Shown: positions 33,676 through 42,325, counted from the stretch's first letter. The stretch: 64,000 nucleotides of DNA from an uncultured Anaerolineae bacterium (GCA_903908605.1 CAIVSQ010000436.1:1-64000); one strand, 5' to 3'. Numbers and translations are program-made. The notes: generated by a model from the letters alone, not told the origin.

Positions 33676-34380
33676 CTACAGATCATCCAGTGATTTCGGC
33701 GACGGGGTCCCGCACGCAATCCAGTAAACAGCAAAAAAGACCGTCGTCAAAAATGTCAACGCGTATATTTTAAGCACCCAGGGTAGGTCTGAATCCGTAC
33801 CAGCATACAGTCCATGAAAAAGAGTCCCCGCGTAAGCCAGCAGGCTGACGACATGAATCCCCTGGAAAACACGCAAAGTGATAAACCGGCGAATATAAAA
33901 AGTCAGCGACACCAGCAAAGCAAAATACAGACTCAGGATGCCCAGCCCAACCCAAAATGGACGGTAATTGGAAATAAAAGGCACCAGGATTTGCTCCAGT
34001 GTAAACGGCTCAACCAATTCAAGCAGCAGTACACCAGCATGCAGAAAAGAAAAACCAAGCCCCAGCAGCGAGAGATGTTCATGAAAAGCGATCGTCATTT
34101 TGTGCTCAAGCACTGCATCAAAAATCTTACTGCTGACAGCAAACCCAAACACCGTCGAAAGCCAGAACAGCAGGTAGGCCATCAACCCCGAAGCGCGGTT
34201 GATATACCACCAAACATGCATACTTTTTAGTGCAAATGGTTCCGTAATCATCTCGAAGAGCGAGGTGCTACCGTTAATTGGCACAACCAACACAAAGGCC
34301 ACACACATCAGCATCAGCGTGATCACAAAAGGCAATGCGCCTACCTGGTTTGGACGGTTCTGACCGGGGTTAACTGACAT
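33676..34380 (-). CDS. Ferric-reductase-like transmembrane cytochrome
   Basis: 234 residues from the ATG at 34380. About six membrane helices. Two His pairs in helices, AFHEHLSLLGLGFSFLHAG and IHVVSLLAYAGTLFHGLY, match the bis-heme b ligands of the ferric reductase/YedZ/NADPH-oxidase membrane domain. There is no cytoplasmic FAD/NAD domain, as in MsrQ/YedZ. It should carry electrons across the membrane. The neighbouring apbE suggests flavinylated partners. The 280 bases between it and apbE hold no gene I recognise, so apbE may have its own promoter. Confidence 0.85.
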   Translation of the reverse strand: MSVNPGQNRPNQVGALPFVITLMLMCVAFVLVVPINGSTSLFEMITEPFALKSMHVWWYINRASGLMAYLLFWLSTVFGFAVSSKIFDAVLEHKMTIAFHEHLSLLGLGFSFLHAGVLLLELVEPFTLEQILVPFISNYRPFWVGLGILSLYFALLVSLTFYIRRFITLRVFQGIHVVSLLAYAGTLFHGLYAGTDSDLPWVLKIYALTFLTTVFFAVYWIACGTPSPKSLDDL

Positions 34381-34423
34381 TCTCACGACCTTGAGTTCAG
34401 TGTTGAGCCACCTGGCTGACCAA

Positions 34424-34834
34424 TCATGAGCCACCTGTACGCAACCAGGGCGTGGCAGTCGGAATATTGGCGGTGGCTTGCAGGGTTGGTATAGCAGTGG
34501 GCTGCGGCATCGGGACGATGGTGGCAAGCTGGGTTGGTAGCACAGTGGGTGGAATCACCGGTGGGGCCGAGGTGGGCGCGCCGGTTGGCAGTGGGCTCGG
34601 AATGATCAGGTTAAAACTTTTTATATTGCCCGGTGTAATCGTTACCGCGGCAACCAGCGCGTCGATATCCGGTACTGGCGGGAGCACAACCGTAGCGGTG
34701 GGGCTGGTTGGGTTGGGCTGTGGGGTTCCCTGGTTGTCCCTCGGCTCCGAGGCGCGCGCCAGGTAAAGCCAGACCAGTAAGAATCCGACCATGCTGACCA
34801 ACGAAACCCATGTGCGCGCAAATTGTTTAATCAT
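34424..34834 (-). CDS. Membrane-anchored Pro/Thr-rich protein
   Basis: 136 residues. An N-terminal anchor (WVSLVSMVGFLLVWLYLA) is followed by an extracytoplasmic low-complexity region rich in Pro, Thr, Ala and Ile (PTATVVLPPVPD, PTVLPTQLATIVPMPQP). No folded domain is recognised; a short less biased stretch, AVTITPGNIKSFNLIIPSP, may be a small beta element. It sits between the coiled-coil protein and the ferric-reductase-like protein with 33- and 43-base gaps, so it is in the same operon and may be a spacer, scaffold or metal-handling tail of the redox module. Confidence 0.65.
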   Translation of the reverse strand: MIKQFARTWVSLVSMVGFLLVWLYLARASEPRDNQGTPQPNPTSPTATVVLPPVPDIDALVAAVTITPGNIKSFNLIIPSPLPTGAPTSAPPVIPPTVLPTQLATIVPMPQPTAIPTLQATANIPTATPWLRTGGS

Positions 34835-34867
34835 ATTTACCTTAAAAAGTACCCGGCTGTGAGAACA

Positions 34868-35221
34868 TCATGGCTTGGGCTGCTGGAGGATGGTGATAGT
34901 TCCATCCTTGGCAATGGCGATCAAACCCTGCTGTTCAAGCTGGTTGAACACCGCCTGATACTGCTCAATCTGGCGATTAGCGAGATCAATCTGCTGGTTG
35001 GCTGCACTCAGCCGCCTGGCCGCCGTGGTAAGCTGCGAGGTGTATTGTTTTTCACGCGCCTTAAAATCATTCAATACATTCTGATTGTCCACAGCCACCT
35101 GCGTACTTGCCGCAACCACATCGGCTGTGACCAGGGCATCCCTGCCCATTAAATACATCGCAGTTCCAAGCAAAGCGGTTACCAAAACCGCGGCGATCAA
35201 TGCGGTAACAGACCTGTCCAT
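34868..35221 (-). CDS. Small membrane-anchored coiled-coil protein
   Basis: 117 residues, start at 35221 after GGAGATTT. One N-terminal membrane segment (VTALIAAVLVTALLGTAMYLM), then a long helix with heptad-like spacing (about 45-95: LNDFKAREKQYTSQLTTAAR, LSAANQQIDLANRQIEQYQA) and a short beta-like C-terminus with DGTITIL. No known domain. First gene of the ApbE/ferric-reductase cluster; it could organise the complex or act as an extracytoplasmic sensor. Confidence 0.65.
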   Translation of the reverse strand: MDRSVTALIAAVLVTALLGTAMYLMGRDALVTADVVAASTQVAVDNQNVLNDFKAREKQYTSQLTTAARRLSAANQQIDLANRQIEQYQAVFNQLEQQGLIAIAKDGTITILQQPKP

Positions 35222-35740
35222 AAATCTCCAAAATAATTCACACCCAAAGTTGTGCTCTCGTGCCGTTACCCGGCAGTCATTTTTATTTTATCCTGTATTT
35301 TGTACCTGGCACGTGAAAAGCGCCTAAATTAACACACCTACATTTTAATCGACAGTTGCCCGGGAAAGATAACATTACCATACAAAATCAACCGCCCAAG
35401 GCAATCACCCCCGCCGCAGTTGTAGTTTTATTAGGAATTCAGGTTCCAATCCCGTGAAAACCAGCCTCCTTGCAAATATTGAACCAACATCCCATCGATT
35501 AGTTACCTGCTTGCGAGTAAAATTTACTTACCAAACATAGAATCCAAGATAGCAAAAAATAATATGTCAACCTGTAAACATGGCCCAATAAATATTTTAC
35601 AACGCCACAGACCAGGTTCAACCAGCATCTCGTTCAGACCAACGATTGCAAAGCGTGGTATCCGCCCATAAAGGCGACCCTGCGCAATTAATCCATTGAT
35701 TTTTTTATTATCAAGGAACATCAACCTTATTAGCACTTCA
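35222..35740. other. Divergent intergenic region between the redox cluster and the second STAND regulator
   Basis: About 520 bases without a supportable gene. It must hold the minus-strand promoter of the redox cluster and the plus-strand promoter of the regulator. AT-rich segments lie at 35280-35300 and 35500-35560. A minus-strand frame (35524-35814) crosses the regulator start and has no ribosome site. Confidence 0.5.
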
Positions 35741-38700
35741 ATGCAAGGCGAAACTTCCTTCCCACTCAGCAAAACAAAAACCATCGCGCCGCGACGCAGA
35801 GCGGAGCTGATCACGCGCCCGCGCTTAATTAATGAAATTCACGCCCTGTTGAACAAAAAGCTGGTCCTGATCTCGGCCCCGGCTGGTTATGGAAAAACCT
35901 CGCTCTTGATCGACATGGCCGAAAACAGTGAAATTCCATTTTGCTGGCTTTCACTCGACAGCCTGGACCAGGACCCCCAGCGCTTCCTCGCCTATTTCAT
36001 CGCCAGTATCCAGGAACGCTTTCCAGGCTTTGGGACGATTTCCACCAGCATGTTGAAAAACACCACGCTGATCGAGAAGGAAAACGAACGTCTGGTCATC
36101 ACCATCACCAATGAAATCCAACAGGAAATTCATGAGCACTTCGCCATCGTGCTGGATGACTATCAGTTCGTCGACCCGGTTCCCGCAGTGCGTATTTTCA
36201 TTAACCGCTTCATCGAACTGGTGGGGGAACACTGCCACCTGCTGCTACTCTCACGCCTGCTGCCAACCCTGCCCGACCTGCACCTGTTGGTCGCCAGGGA
36301 CCTGGTGGGAGGCCTGGGCGTGGAAGACCTGGGCTTCCTGCCAGAAGAAATCAGGGCGCTTTTCGATCAAAATAGTCACCAGCATCTTAGCCTGGACGAA
36401 GCCCGCGATATAGCGCGACTGACAGATGGCTGGGTGACCGCCATTGCCCTAACCGGTCTTTCTCACCACGCCGGCCTCCGCAACCCCACCACCCCGGCCG
36501 CACGTACCGGCATCGAGTTATACGACTACTTCACCCGCGAAATCCTCGCAAAACAGCCCACCGATGTGCGCGATTTCCTGCTGCTAACTTCCCTGCTTGA
36601 CGATGTAAATATTGAACTTTGCCAACAAGTACTCGAACCCGTTGTTTCGCAGCGTGACCTGGATTGGAAAAAATTATTCCACGCCATCCAAACCAACAAC
36701 CTGTTCGCCATCCCCATCGGCACAGATGGACGTGACTTTCGCTACCACCATCTTTTTCAGGAATACTTGCAAACCCGCCTGCAAGAAGAAACCCCGCAAA
36801 TCATCCAGCAGGTCATGACCCGCCTGGCAGATTATTATCGCCAACAGCGGGACTGGGATAAAGCCCACTATATTTATGAAAACAATGGTGACTTGCAAGC
36901 CCGCATTGCACTCATCGAGCAGGCGGGCACCTATCTAATTCAAAATGGGCGCATCGTCACCCTTGCTAGCTGGTTGGACCGCCTGCCCGTCTCCATCCTG
37001 CAAAACAACCCCAGGCTGCTCTCGCTGCAAGGGTCAGTAGCCTACACCCAGGGCGACACCCAGATGGGAATTTCGCTCCTGAGCCAGGCCGAAACTCAGT
37101 TCCGGCAGCAAGCAGACATCGAAAACCTGACTCTGACACTGGTACGCCGGGCTGCCGCCTACCGCGAATTGGGAGGCCTGCCTCTGGCCATGCAAGACGC
37201 CGAGGAAATCATGGCGATCACCGTGGGCATCCCTAACGATGAAATCCAGACCACCTATGCCGCCGCTGAACGCGTCAAAGGCATGGTGCTCTTCCGGCAA
37301 GGCAACAGCCTTGCGGCTGCCCCCTTGCTCGAGGACGCCCTGCGCCGCCTGGTACGCCTGCAAGACTTCGTGCAGATACCGATCCTGGAAATGGAATTGG
37401 GCACCATCCATCACGCCCTCGGCAACACTGAAACTGCCATCCTTTATTATCAGAGCGCCCTGAAAACCTGGGAAAAAGATGGCAACCTGGGCTGGCAGGC
37501 CACATTAATGAACAACCTGGCCGTGTTGCACCATTCACGCGGCGAATATGAACTGGCATTCAGGGTTTTGGAAGACGCGATCGACTGCGCCCAGCGTAGT
37601 GGCTACACCCGCGCCCAGGCTTTGGCACTCAGCAGCCTGGGAGACCTGTTGGCTGACCTGCAGGAAACCGAACGCGCTGGCGAATGTATCGATCAGGCTC
37701 TGGTGATCGCTTCACAACTCGGATACTCATTCCTGGTCTTTTACACCTCGGTAGCCAAAGCCCGTATTGCCCGGCTCGAAAATCGCCCTGCCGTAGCTGA
37801 GGCCCTGCTGCGTGAATTATCTGGGCGCAGCGGACAAAACACATCCCAGGCCGATGAAGCCCTCTTCCTGATGGAACACGGCCTGCTATTGCTTTACCAG
37901 GATCAGGTTCACCAGGCATCCGGCCAGTTGGCCCGCGCAATCAACCTGTATGAACGCGATGGACGCGCACTGGAAGTCAGCATCGCAAAACTATGGTTGG
38001 CCGCAGCCCACCTGGCCCTGGGCGAAACAGACTCTCTGCCACTCGAGCTGAGCAACCTGAACACCGCCTGGATAACCCTCAAGGAACCCGCCCCCCTGCA
38101 AATCGCCGCCAGTGAGATCCAACACTGGTTGCAAAAATTTCAACTGGCAGGCTCAGACCTGCAGCCATTCCAGCCCTGGTTTCAACGCGCCAATGAATTC
38201 ACCCAGCAAATTTCCACCATCCGTAGAAACGTCCGGCGGGCATCAAAATCCGCTTTCATTTCCCCTCCACATATCACCATTCAGGGCTTCGGCCCGGCTC
38301 TGGTAAGGGTAAACGGCAGCGAATTGCAGCTTTCTGACTGGCAAACCAGGGAAACGCGTGATTTATTTTTCCATTTTCTCGAAACCAATGCCAGCACCAA
38401 AGAGGAAGTAGCCGCTGTCTTTTGGCCGGATATTTCCCCTGAACGGTTGAAAATGCGTTTTAAAACCAGCCTCTACCGTCTGAGACACGCCGTCGGGCAG
38501 AACACCATCCTGTTTGACGGCGAGCGCTACCGTTTCAACCATAACCTTGATTATGAATACGACCACGAGACCTATGAGAAACAGGTCGAATTTGCATCCA
38601 CCTGCAAAAGCCCCGCCGAAACAGCCGCCCAACTGCAGATCGCCGTGGACCTGGTGCATGGGCGCTTCCTGGCAGATATCGACCTGGAGTGGGCGGATAT

Positions 38701-38986
38701 CCTCAGAAACGAGTTCGAAACCCGCCACCAGGCCAATTTGCTCAACCTGGCCTGGTTATACCTGCAAACAGGCCAGCATGCTTCCGTTCTGGCGGCCTGC
38801 CAGGCCGCCCTCGAAACCGACCCACTTCTCGAGGATGCCTACCAGTTGATGATGCGCGCCCACCTGCGCCTGGGGGATAGGGCCGCCGCTGCGCGGGTCT
38901 ATAAAACTTGCAGCCAGGTATTACAAACCGAATTGGGGATCAAACCCTCAGCAGAGCTGGAAAAACTGCGCAAAGAACTAAATTAA
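35741..38986 (+). CDS. STAND-NTPase/TPR/BTAD transcription regulator, copy 2
   Basis: 1081 residues from the ATG at 35741; a longer reading starts only with TTG. Walker A APAGYGKTS (46-54), Walker B-like FAIVLDDYQFVD, a long TPR-like helical region (about 330-820), then a winged-helix domain beginning HITIQGFGPALVRVNG (about 845) and a BTAD ending ELGIKPSAELEKL. Same architecture as the regulator at 15805-19047 but with low visible identity outside motifs, so they are ancient paralogues. It lies just upstream of the peptide/DUF5317/HD-GYP genes and is the natural candidate to control the promoter at 39006-39034. Confidence 0.88.
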   Translation: MQGETSFPLSKTKTIAPRRRAELITRPRLINEIHALLNKKLVLISAPAGYGKTSLLIDMAENSEIPFCWLSLDSLDQDPQRFLAYFIASIQERFPGFGTISTSMLKNTTLIEKENERLVITITNEIQQEIHEHFAIVLDDYQFVDPVPAVRIFINRFIELVGEHCHLLLLSRLLPTLPDLHLLVARDLVGGLGVEDLGFLPEEIRALFDQNSHQHLSLDEARDIARLTDGWVTAIALTGLSHHAGLRNPTTPAARTGIELYDYFTREILAKQPTDVRDFLLLTSLLDDVNIELCQQVLEPVVSQRDLDWKKLFHAIQTNNLFAIPIGTDGRDFRYHHLFQEYLQTRLQEETPQIIQQVMTRLADYYRQQRDWDKAHYIYENNGDLQARIALIEQAGTYLIQNGRIVTLASWLDRLPVSILQNNPRLLSLQGSVAYTQGDTQMGISLLSQAETQFRQQADIENLTLTLVRRAAAYRELGGLPLAMQDAEEIMAITVGIPNDEIQTTYAAAERVKGMVLFRQGNSLAAAPLLEDALRRLVRLQDFVQIPILEMELGTIHHALGNTETAILYYQSALKTWEKDGNLGWQATLMNNLAVLHHSRGEYELAFRVLEDAIDCAQRSGYTRAQALALSSLGDLLADLQETERAGECIDQALVIASQLGYSFLVFYTSVAKARIARLENRPAVAEALLRELSGRSGQNTSQADEALFLMEHGLLLLYQDQVHQASGQLARAINLYERDGRALEVSIAKLWLAAAHLALGETDSLPLELSNLNTAWITLKEPAPLQIAASEIQHWLQKFQLAGSDLQPFQPWFQRANEFTQQISTIRRNVRRASKSAFISPPHITIQGFGPALVRVNGSELQLSDWQTRETRDLFFHFLETNASTKEEVAAVFWPDISPERLKMRFKTSLYRLRHAVGQNTILFDGERYRFNHNLDYEYDHETYEKQVEFASTCKSPAETAAQLQIAVDLVHGRFLADIDLEWADILRNEFETRHQANLLNLAWLYLQTGQHASVLAACQAALETDPLLEDAYQLMMRAHLRLGDRAAAARVYKTCSQVLQTELGIKPSAELEKLRKELN

Positions 38987-39005
38987 TATGTCTTTGTACC
39001 CACTT

Positions 39006-39034
39006 TTGAAGCCTGGATTGGGTTATTCTATAAT
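39006..39034 (+). promoter_or_regulatory. Near-consensus sigma70 promoter of the small peptide gene
   Basis: TTGAAG (39006-39011), a 17-base spacer and a perfect TATAAT (39029-39034) lie 36 bases before the ATG at 39070. Transcription should start near 39041. It begins only about 20 bases after the upstream regulator gene ends, so the peptide gene has its own promoter. Confidence 0.7.
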
Positions 39035-39044
39035 CGTTACCCAA
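39018..39044. promoter_or_regulatory. Inverted repeat embracing the -10 box (candidate operator)
   Basis: TTGGGT (39018-39023) and ACCCAA (39039-39044) with a 15-base centre, symmetric around the TATAAT box. A bound protein here would block or reposition RNA polymerase. The adjacent BTAD regulator is one candidate, though SARP-type proteins more often bind direct repeats. Confidence 0.5.
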
Positions 39045-39069
39045 CATAATCCATTCAATAGGTGCAAAA

Positions 39070-39213
39070 ATGAAAAAAACTACCTTCCAGCTCGGACTAT
39101 CCCTATCAAAAATTCAGAAACACCACCTGCAGCTCTTCCTGCTGGTTGTGACACTTGTCATGTTGGTATTGGGCGCTGGCGCTCCCATCGACGGCGGCGG
39201 TATCGGTAAATAA
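39070..39213 (+). CDS. 47-residue secreted-peptide-like precursor
   Basis: The sequence starts MKKTTFQLGLSLSKIQKHH, followed by a hydrophobic core LQLFLLVVTLVMLVLGAGA and a short Gly-rich tail PIDGGGIGK. The layout is a signal peptide plus a 9- to 13-residue tail, as in peptide pheromone precursors, though Pro after AGA is unfavourable for signal peptidase I; it could equally be a small single-span membrane protein. An AGGTG ribosome site and a strong promoter precede it. Its TAA is followed directly by the GTG start of the DUF5317 gene, so the two are translationally coupled. No homologous family is recognised. Confidence 0.6.
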   Translation: MKKTTFQLGLSLSKIQKHHLQLFLLVVTLVMLVLGAGAPIDGGGIGK

Positions 39214-39813
39214 GTGATCCTGCTACCCGCCCTCCTCGCAGGGTTATTGGCTGGCTGGCTGGCGAGCAAGTGGCATGGCTCAGCCTGGCAGTTACCCCAA
39301 TTACAGCACACCTGGCTGGTGCTGATCTTCTTTCTTCCGCAATTCTTCGCTTTTTACCTGCCCGCCACACGCACCCACCTGTCCACCCTGGCAGCCGCAA
39401 CTTGCCTGGTCACCTCCCAAATTGGGCTTTTATTATTTTGTCTGGTCAATCCACGGTTACCCGGCATGCCCCTGCTGACCGTGGGGTTATCTTTCAATTT
39501 ACTGGCCGTCATCACAAACGGTGGTTTGATGCCCATCAGTACTATCACCGCCGGCAAATTAATCCCGGCCAGCCTGCTTGCCAACATATCGGTTGGCGCG
39601 CGCTTCAGCCCGGCTAGCAAAGATATCCTGCTCCTCCCAGAAATGATCAACCTGCCCTGGCTCTCCGACCGGTTCGTGGGTCCCTCCTGGATACCCTACC
39701 GTTTCGCATATAGCCTGGGAGATCTTCTCATCAGTACCGGCGTTTTCCTCTTATTGGCTTTGCCAAATTCCCAAAGGAAGGTTCATAAAAATGTTAACCA
39801 ACCAGTTATTTGA
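39214..39813 (+). CDS. DUF5317-type integral membrane protein
   Basis: 199 residues, GTG start abutting the upstream stop. Four or five hydrophobic helices (ILLPALLAGLLAGWLA, LVLIFFLPQFFAFYL, LVTSQIGLLLFCLV, LLISTGVFLLLALP). The central NLLAVITNGGLMPIS and the late SLGDLLISTGVFLLL match the layout I associate with DUF5317, a family of unknown function frequent in Firmicutes and Chloroflexota. It may process, export or sense the peptide encoded just upstream, but that is inference from position only. Confidence 0.7.
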   Translation: MILLPALLAGLLAGWLASKWHGSAWQLPQLQHTWLVLIFFLPQFFAFYLPATRTHLSTLAAATCLVTSQIGLLLFCLVNPRLPGMPLLTVGLSFNLLAVITNGGLMPISTITAGKLIPASLLANISVGARFSPASKDILLLPEMINLPWLSDRFVGPSWIPYRFAYSLGDLLISTGVFLLLALPNSQRKVHKNVNQPVI

Positions 39814-40111
39814 TCAGCATATTGGTGTTCGCAGCGGTCGCAAGGATACCAACGAAATCAGCCGCTTGCTAGCCGCGGCGGTTGTCAGCCGGCAATTTTG
39901 CGCCCTCTTGCTAAACGACCCGGCCCGGGCCATCAGCAGCGGCTACGCCGGGGAACATTTTTCCCTAAGCACTGAGGAGTACCAATTCGTACTCGCAGCA
40001 AAAGCCACCACCCTGCCAGAGTTTGCCCAGCATTTATGTAAATTACTGCCCACCTCCACCCAGGGCTCGAAATCCTCATTATTAAACGAAAATTACCAGG
40101 TACGCTTATAG
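39791..40111 (+). CDS. Short helical protein, possible NHLP/Os1348-like domain
   Basis: 106 residues, overlapping the end of the DUF5317 gene by 23 bases, with its own strong AAAGGAAGG ribosome site. The core reads ISRLLAAAVVSRQFCALLLN, then DPARAISSGYAGEHFSLSTEEY and TLPEFAQHLCKLL. This helical pattern with L-DP-A--GY-GE-FSLS-EE is reminiscent of the short Os1348/NHLP-clan domains related to some RiPP leader peptides, but no Gly-Gly cleavage site or core peptide is seen. Cytoplasmic, with two Cys residues. The assignment is tentative. Confidence 0.6.
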   Translation: MLTNQLFDQHIGVRSGRKDTNEISRLLAAAVVSRQFCALLLNDPARAISSGYAGEHFSLSTEEYQFVLAAKATTLPEFAQHLCKLLPTSTQGSKSSLLNENYQVRL

Positions 40112-40233
40112 CAAGGTAAAGTTTCGAATGACACAACCCACCCACTCCCACAAATTACGCATACTACCGCTTGAAATTACGGCGGAATAAGGTACTTCGG
40201 ATTTGTGAACTCCCTGGGTATAGAAAGAACGGT

Positions 40234-42264
40234 ATGAAACCCATATCCCCATCCGTGGAAACCCGGTTTCCAGGACGCCCATCCAGTGACACGGATGCAA
40301 TCCTGAAAACCATATTCCAAATCTTCCCTGATTTACTCTTTTATCTTGATGAGCATGGGGTCATCATCAATTATCTCGCCAGCGAGAGTGTCAACTTCTT
40401 CACCAGCCCCGAACAATGCCTGGGCCGGCATGTGTTGGATATCTTCCCTCCGCACGCCGCAGCGCAGGTACTTTCGGCCATGAACAAGACCCTGCAAAAC
40501 GGGGAAATTTCCACCATCGATTACGAAGTTTCCACCAGTCCTCAAAAACTGTCCTACTCCATTAACTGCCTCAAGATCAAGACCTCCAACCTGATCCTGA
40601 TCGTAAGAGATACAACCGAACAAAAGCGCAAAGCAGATTTGGCTGAACAACACCGCAAATTGATGGGTACCCTGCAGGAAAGTGCTCGCCAGCTTTCGAG
40701 AGAACTGGATAGTCAGGTATTGGGGAATGTCATCACCCAAGCCTGTGTTGAGTATCTTGGCGCAAGCGAGGTTTGGCTGGGATGGTTAAAAATCGGCCAG
40801 GGCATGCAAGAGCTTACCTATTTATCAACCGGCTCAACAAAAACCAGCTTGAGCAAACCCACTGACAATGAAATAAACACGCTGCTGGTTAATAAATTAG
40901 CGATCTTGGAAACCTCCGACCCCGGCTCGAACAGCCAACCATACAGCCGGGCCTTATTCCCCATCCTGGCAAATAACCAGGTTATGGGTGTTTTAGGTTT
41001 GGTGGTTGAGCAGGCCGATTTTTTCACCCCCGAAATGATCGAATACTTTATTGCCTATAACTCGCTGGTCGGATCGGCTATACAAAATGCCCATCTCTAC
41101 GAAGATTCGCGCCGGCAGCTCAGCCAGATGCAAACACTGCGCTCGATTGACCAGGCCATCCTCTCCAGCATGGATATGAAATCCATGACCGAAATCATCC
41201 TGAAAGAGGTCGCCAAGCACATCCACGTCGACGCCCTCTCCCTGCTGATCCTTGACCCAAAAACACAGATGCTCAACTTTGTGGATGGTTTTGGCTTCCA
41301 CTACGAAACCCTGCGTCATTCGCACTTAAGAATTGGCGAGAGCTTCGCGGGCCAGGTTGCACTAGAAAAAAGAATCGTATACGTGGAAAACCTGCAGAAC
41401 GACCCAAAAAACTTTTCGCGCGCCGCCAGATTCCATGAAGAAGGCTTTATGATGTACCTGGGCACCCCGCTCATCGCCCGCTCCGAAGTAAGGGGAGTGC
41501 TGGAAATTTTCCAACGCCGGCCCTTTGAACCGGACGAAGAGTGGTACACCATGCTGGAAACCCTTTCCAACCAGATCGCAATCGCCATAGATAACACCCT
41601 ACTCGTCAAATTCCTAAAGGATTCCCGGCTCGAATTAACCAACGCTTACGATGCCACTATCGAAGGCCTGTCTCGAGCCCTTGAACTACGCGACCGGGAG
41701 ACCGAAGGACATACCCGCCGGGTCGCTAAAATGACGGTTGAACTGGCTCGCCGCATGGGAGTTTCGGATGCCGATATGCCCCTGGTACACCAGGGCGCGC
41801 TGTTGCACGACATCGGCAAGATGGGCATCCCGGATGCCATCCTGCTCAAGCCAGGTTCCCTGCTGCCAGATGAATGGGAAGTCATGAAACAACACCCGCT
41901 CTATGCCTACCAACTGCTCGCACAGGTGGAGCATCTCAAACAGGCCATGGATATTCCACTCTACCACCACGAAAAATGGGACGGCAGCGGCTACCCCTAT
42001 GGACTAAAGGGCGAACAGATTCCCTTCCCAGCCCGGCTTTTTTCGATTGTGGATGTCTATGACGCGCTGACATCGAATCGCCCCTATCGTTCCGCCTGGC
42101 CAGTTGATAAAACCATGACCTACCTGCAATCACAATCAAAAATATTTTTTGACCCCGCTGTAGTGCCTGTCTTCAGGCAGTTGATCCTGCGCGATACCAT
42201 CCCCATGCGCCGCGATGCCCGCAGTCATTCCAAAACCACCCCCATACAACAGTTGTTCAAGTAG
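40234..42264 (+). CDS. PAS-GAF-GAF-HD-GYP signalling protein (c-di-GMP phosphodiesterase type)
   Basis: 676 residues from the ATG at 40234; a TTG at 40171 would add 21 residues. A PAS domain (about 30-135, FPDLLFYLDEHGVIINYLAS), two GAF domains (about 150-300 and 315-460), and an HD-GYP domain (about 480-650) with HTRRVAKMTVELARRMG, LLHDIGKMGIPDAIL, HHEKWDGSGYPYGLKGEQIP and DVYDALTSNRPYR. The full HD and GYP motifs suggest activity on c-di-GMP or a related dinucleotide. No membrane helix. It follows the small helical protein by 122 bases and is probably in the same transcription unit, ended by the terminator at 42279. Confidence 0.92.
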   Translation: MKPISPSVETRFPGRPSSDTDAILKTIFQIFPDLLFYLDEHGVIINYLASESVNFFTSPEQCLGRHVLDIFPPHAAAQVLSAMNKTLQNGEISTIDYEVSTSPQKLSYSINCLKIKTSNLILIVRDTTEQKRKADLAEQHRKLMGTLQESARQLSRELDSQVLGNVITQACVEYLGASEVWLGWLKIGQGMQELTYLSTGSTKTSLSKPTDNEINTLLVNKLAILETSDPGSNSQPYSRALFPILANNQVMGVLGLVVEQADFFTPEMIEYFIAYNSLVGSAIQNAHLYEDSRRQLSQMQTLRSIDQAILSSMDMKSMTEIILKEVAKHIHVDALSLLILDPKTQMLNFVDGFGFHYETLRHSHLRIGESFAGQVALEKRIVYVENLQNDPKNFSRAARFHEEGFMMYLGTPLIARSEVRGVLEIFQRRPFEPDEEWYTMLETLSNQIAIAIDNTLLVKFLKDSRLELTNAYDATIEGLSRALELRDRETEGHTRRVAKMTVELARRMGVSDADMPLVHQGALLHDIGKMGIPDAILLKPGSLLPDEWEVMKQHPLYAYQLLAQVEHLKQAMDIPLYHHEKWDGSGYPYGLKGEQIPFPARLFSIVDVYDALTSNRPYRSAWPVDKTMTYLQSQSKIFFDPAVVPVFRQLILRDTIPMRRDARSHSKTTPIQQLFK

Positions 42265-42278
42265 CACCTGTTCATTCT

Positions 42279-42325
42279 AAAAGAAGAGGATGGCAGCCGG
42301 TTTCTGGTTGCCATCCTCTTCTTTT
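42279..42325. terminator. Strong bidirectional terminator
   Basis: A perfect 17-bp stem (42279-42295 with 42309-42325), AAAAGAAGAGGATGGCA pairing with its complement over a 13-base loop, with A/T runs at both ends. It separates the convergent HD-GYP and pepD genes. Confidence 0.92.

Noticed and set aside
34560-34720. Flavinylation motif in the Pro/Thr-rich protein (SPTAT)
   Set aside because: Lacks the S/T-G-A-T core and the preceding Asp, and sits in low-complexity sequence.
35430-35470. tRNA-like T-arm (GGTTCCAATCC)
   Set aside because: No matching acceptor stem, anticodon arm or CCA-proximal pairing around it.
35524-35814. 96-codon minus-strand frame before the second STAND regulator
   Set aside because: Crosses the regulator start, lacks a ribosome site and shows no recognisable domain.
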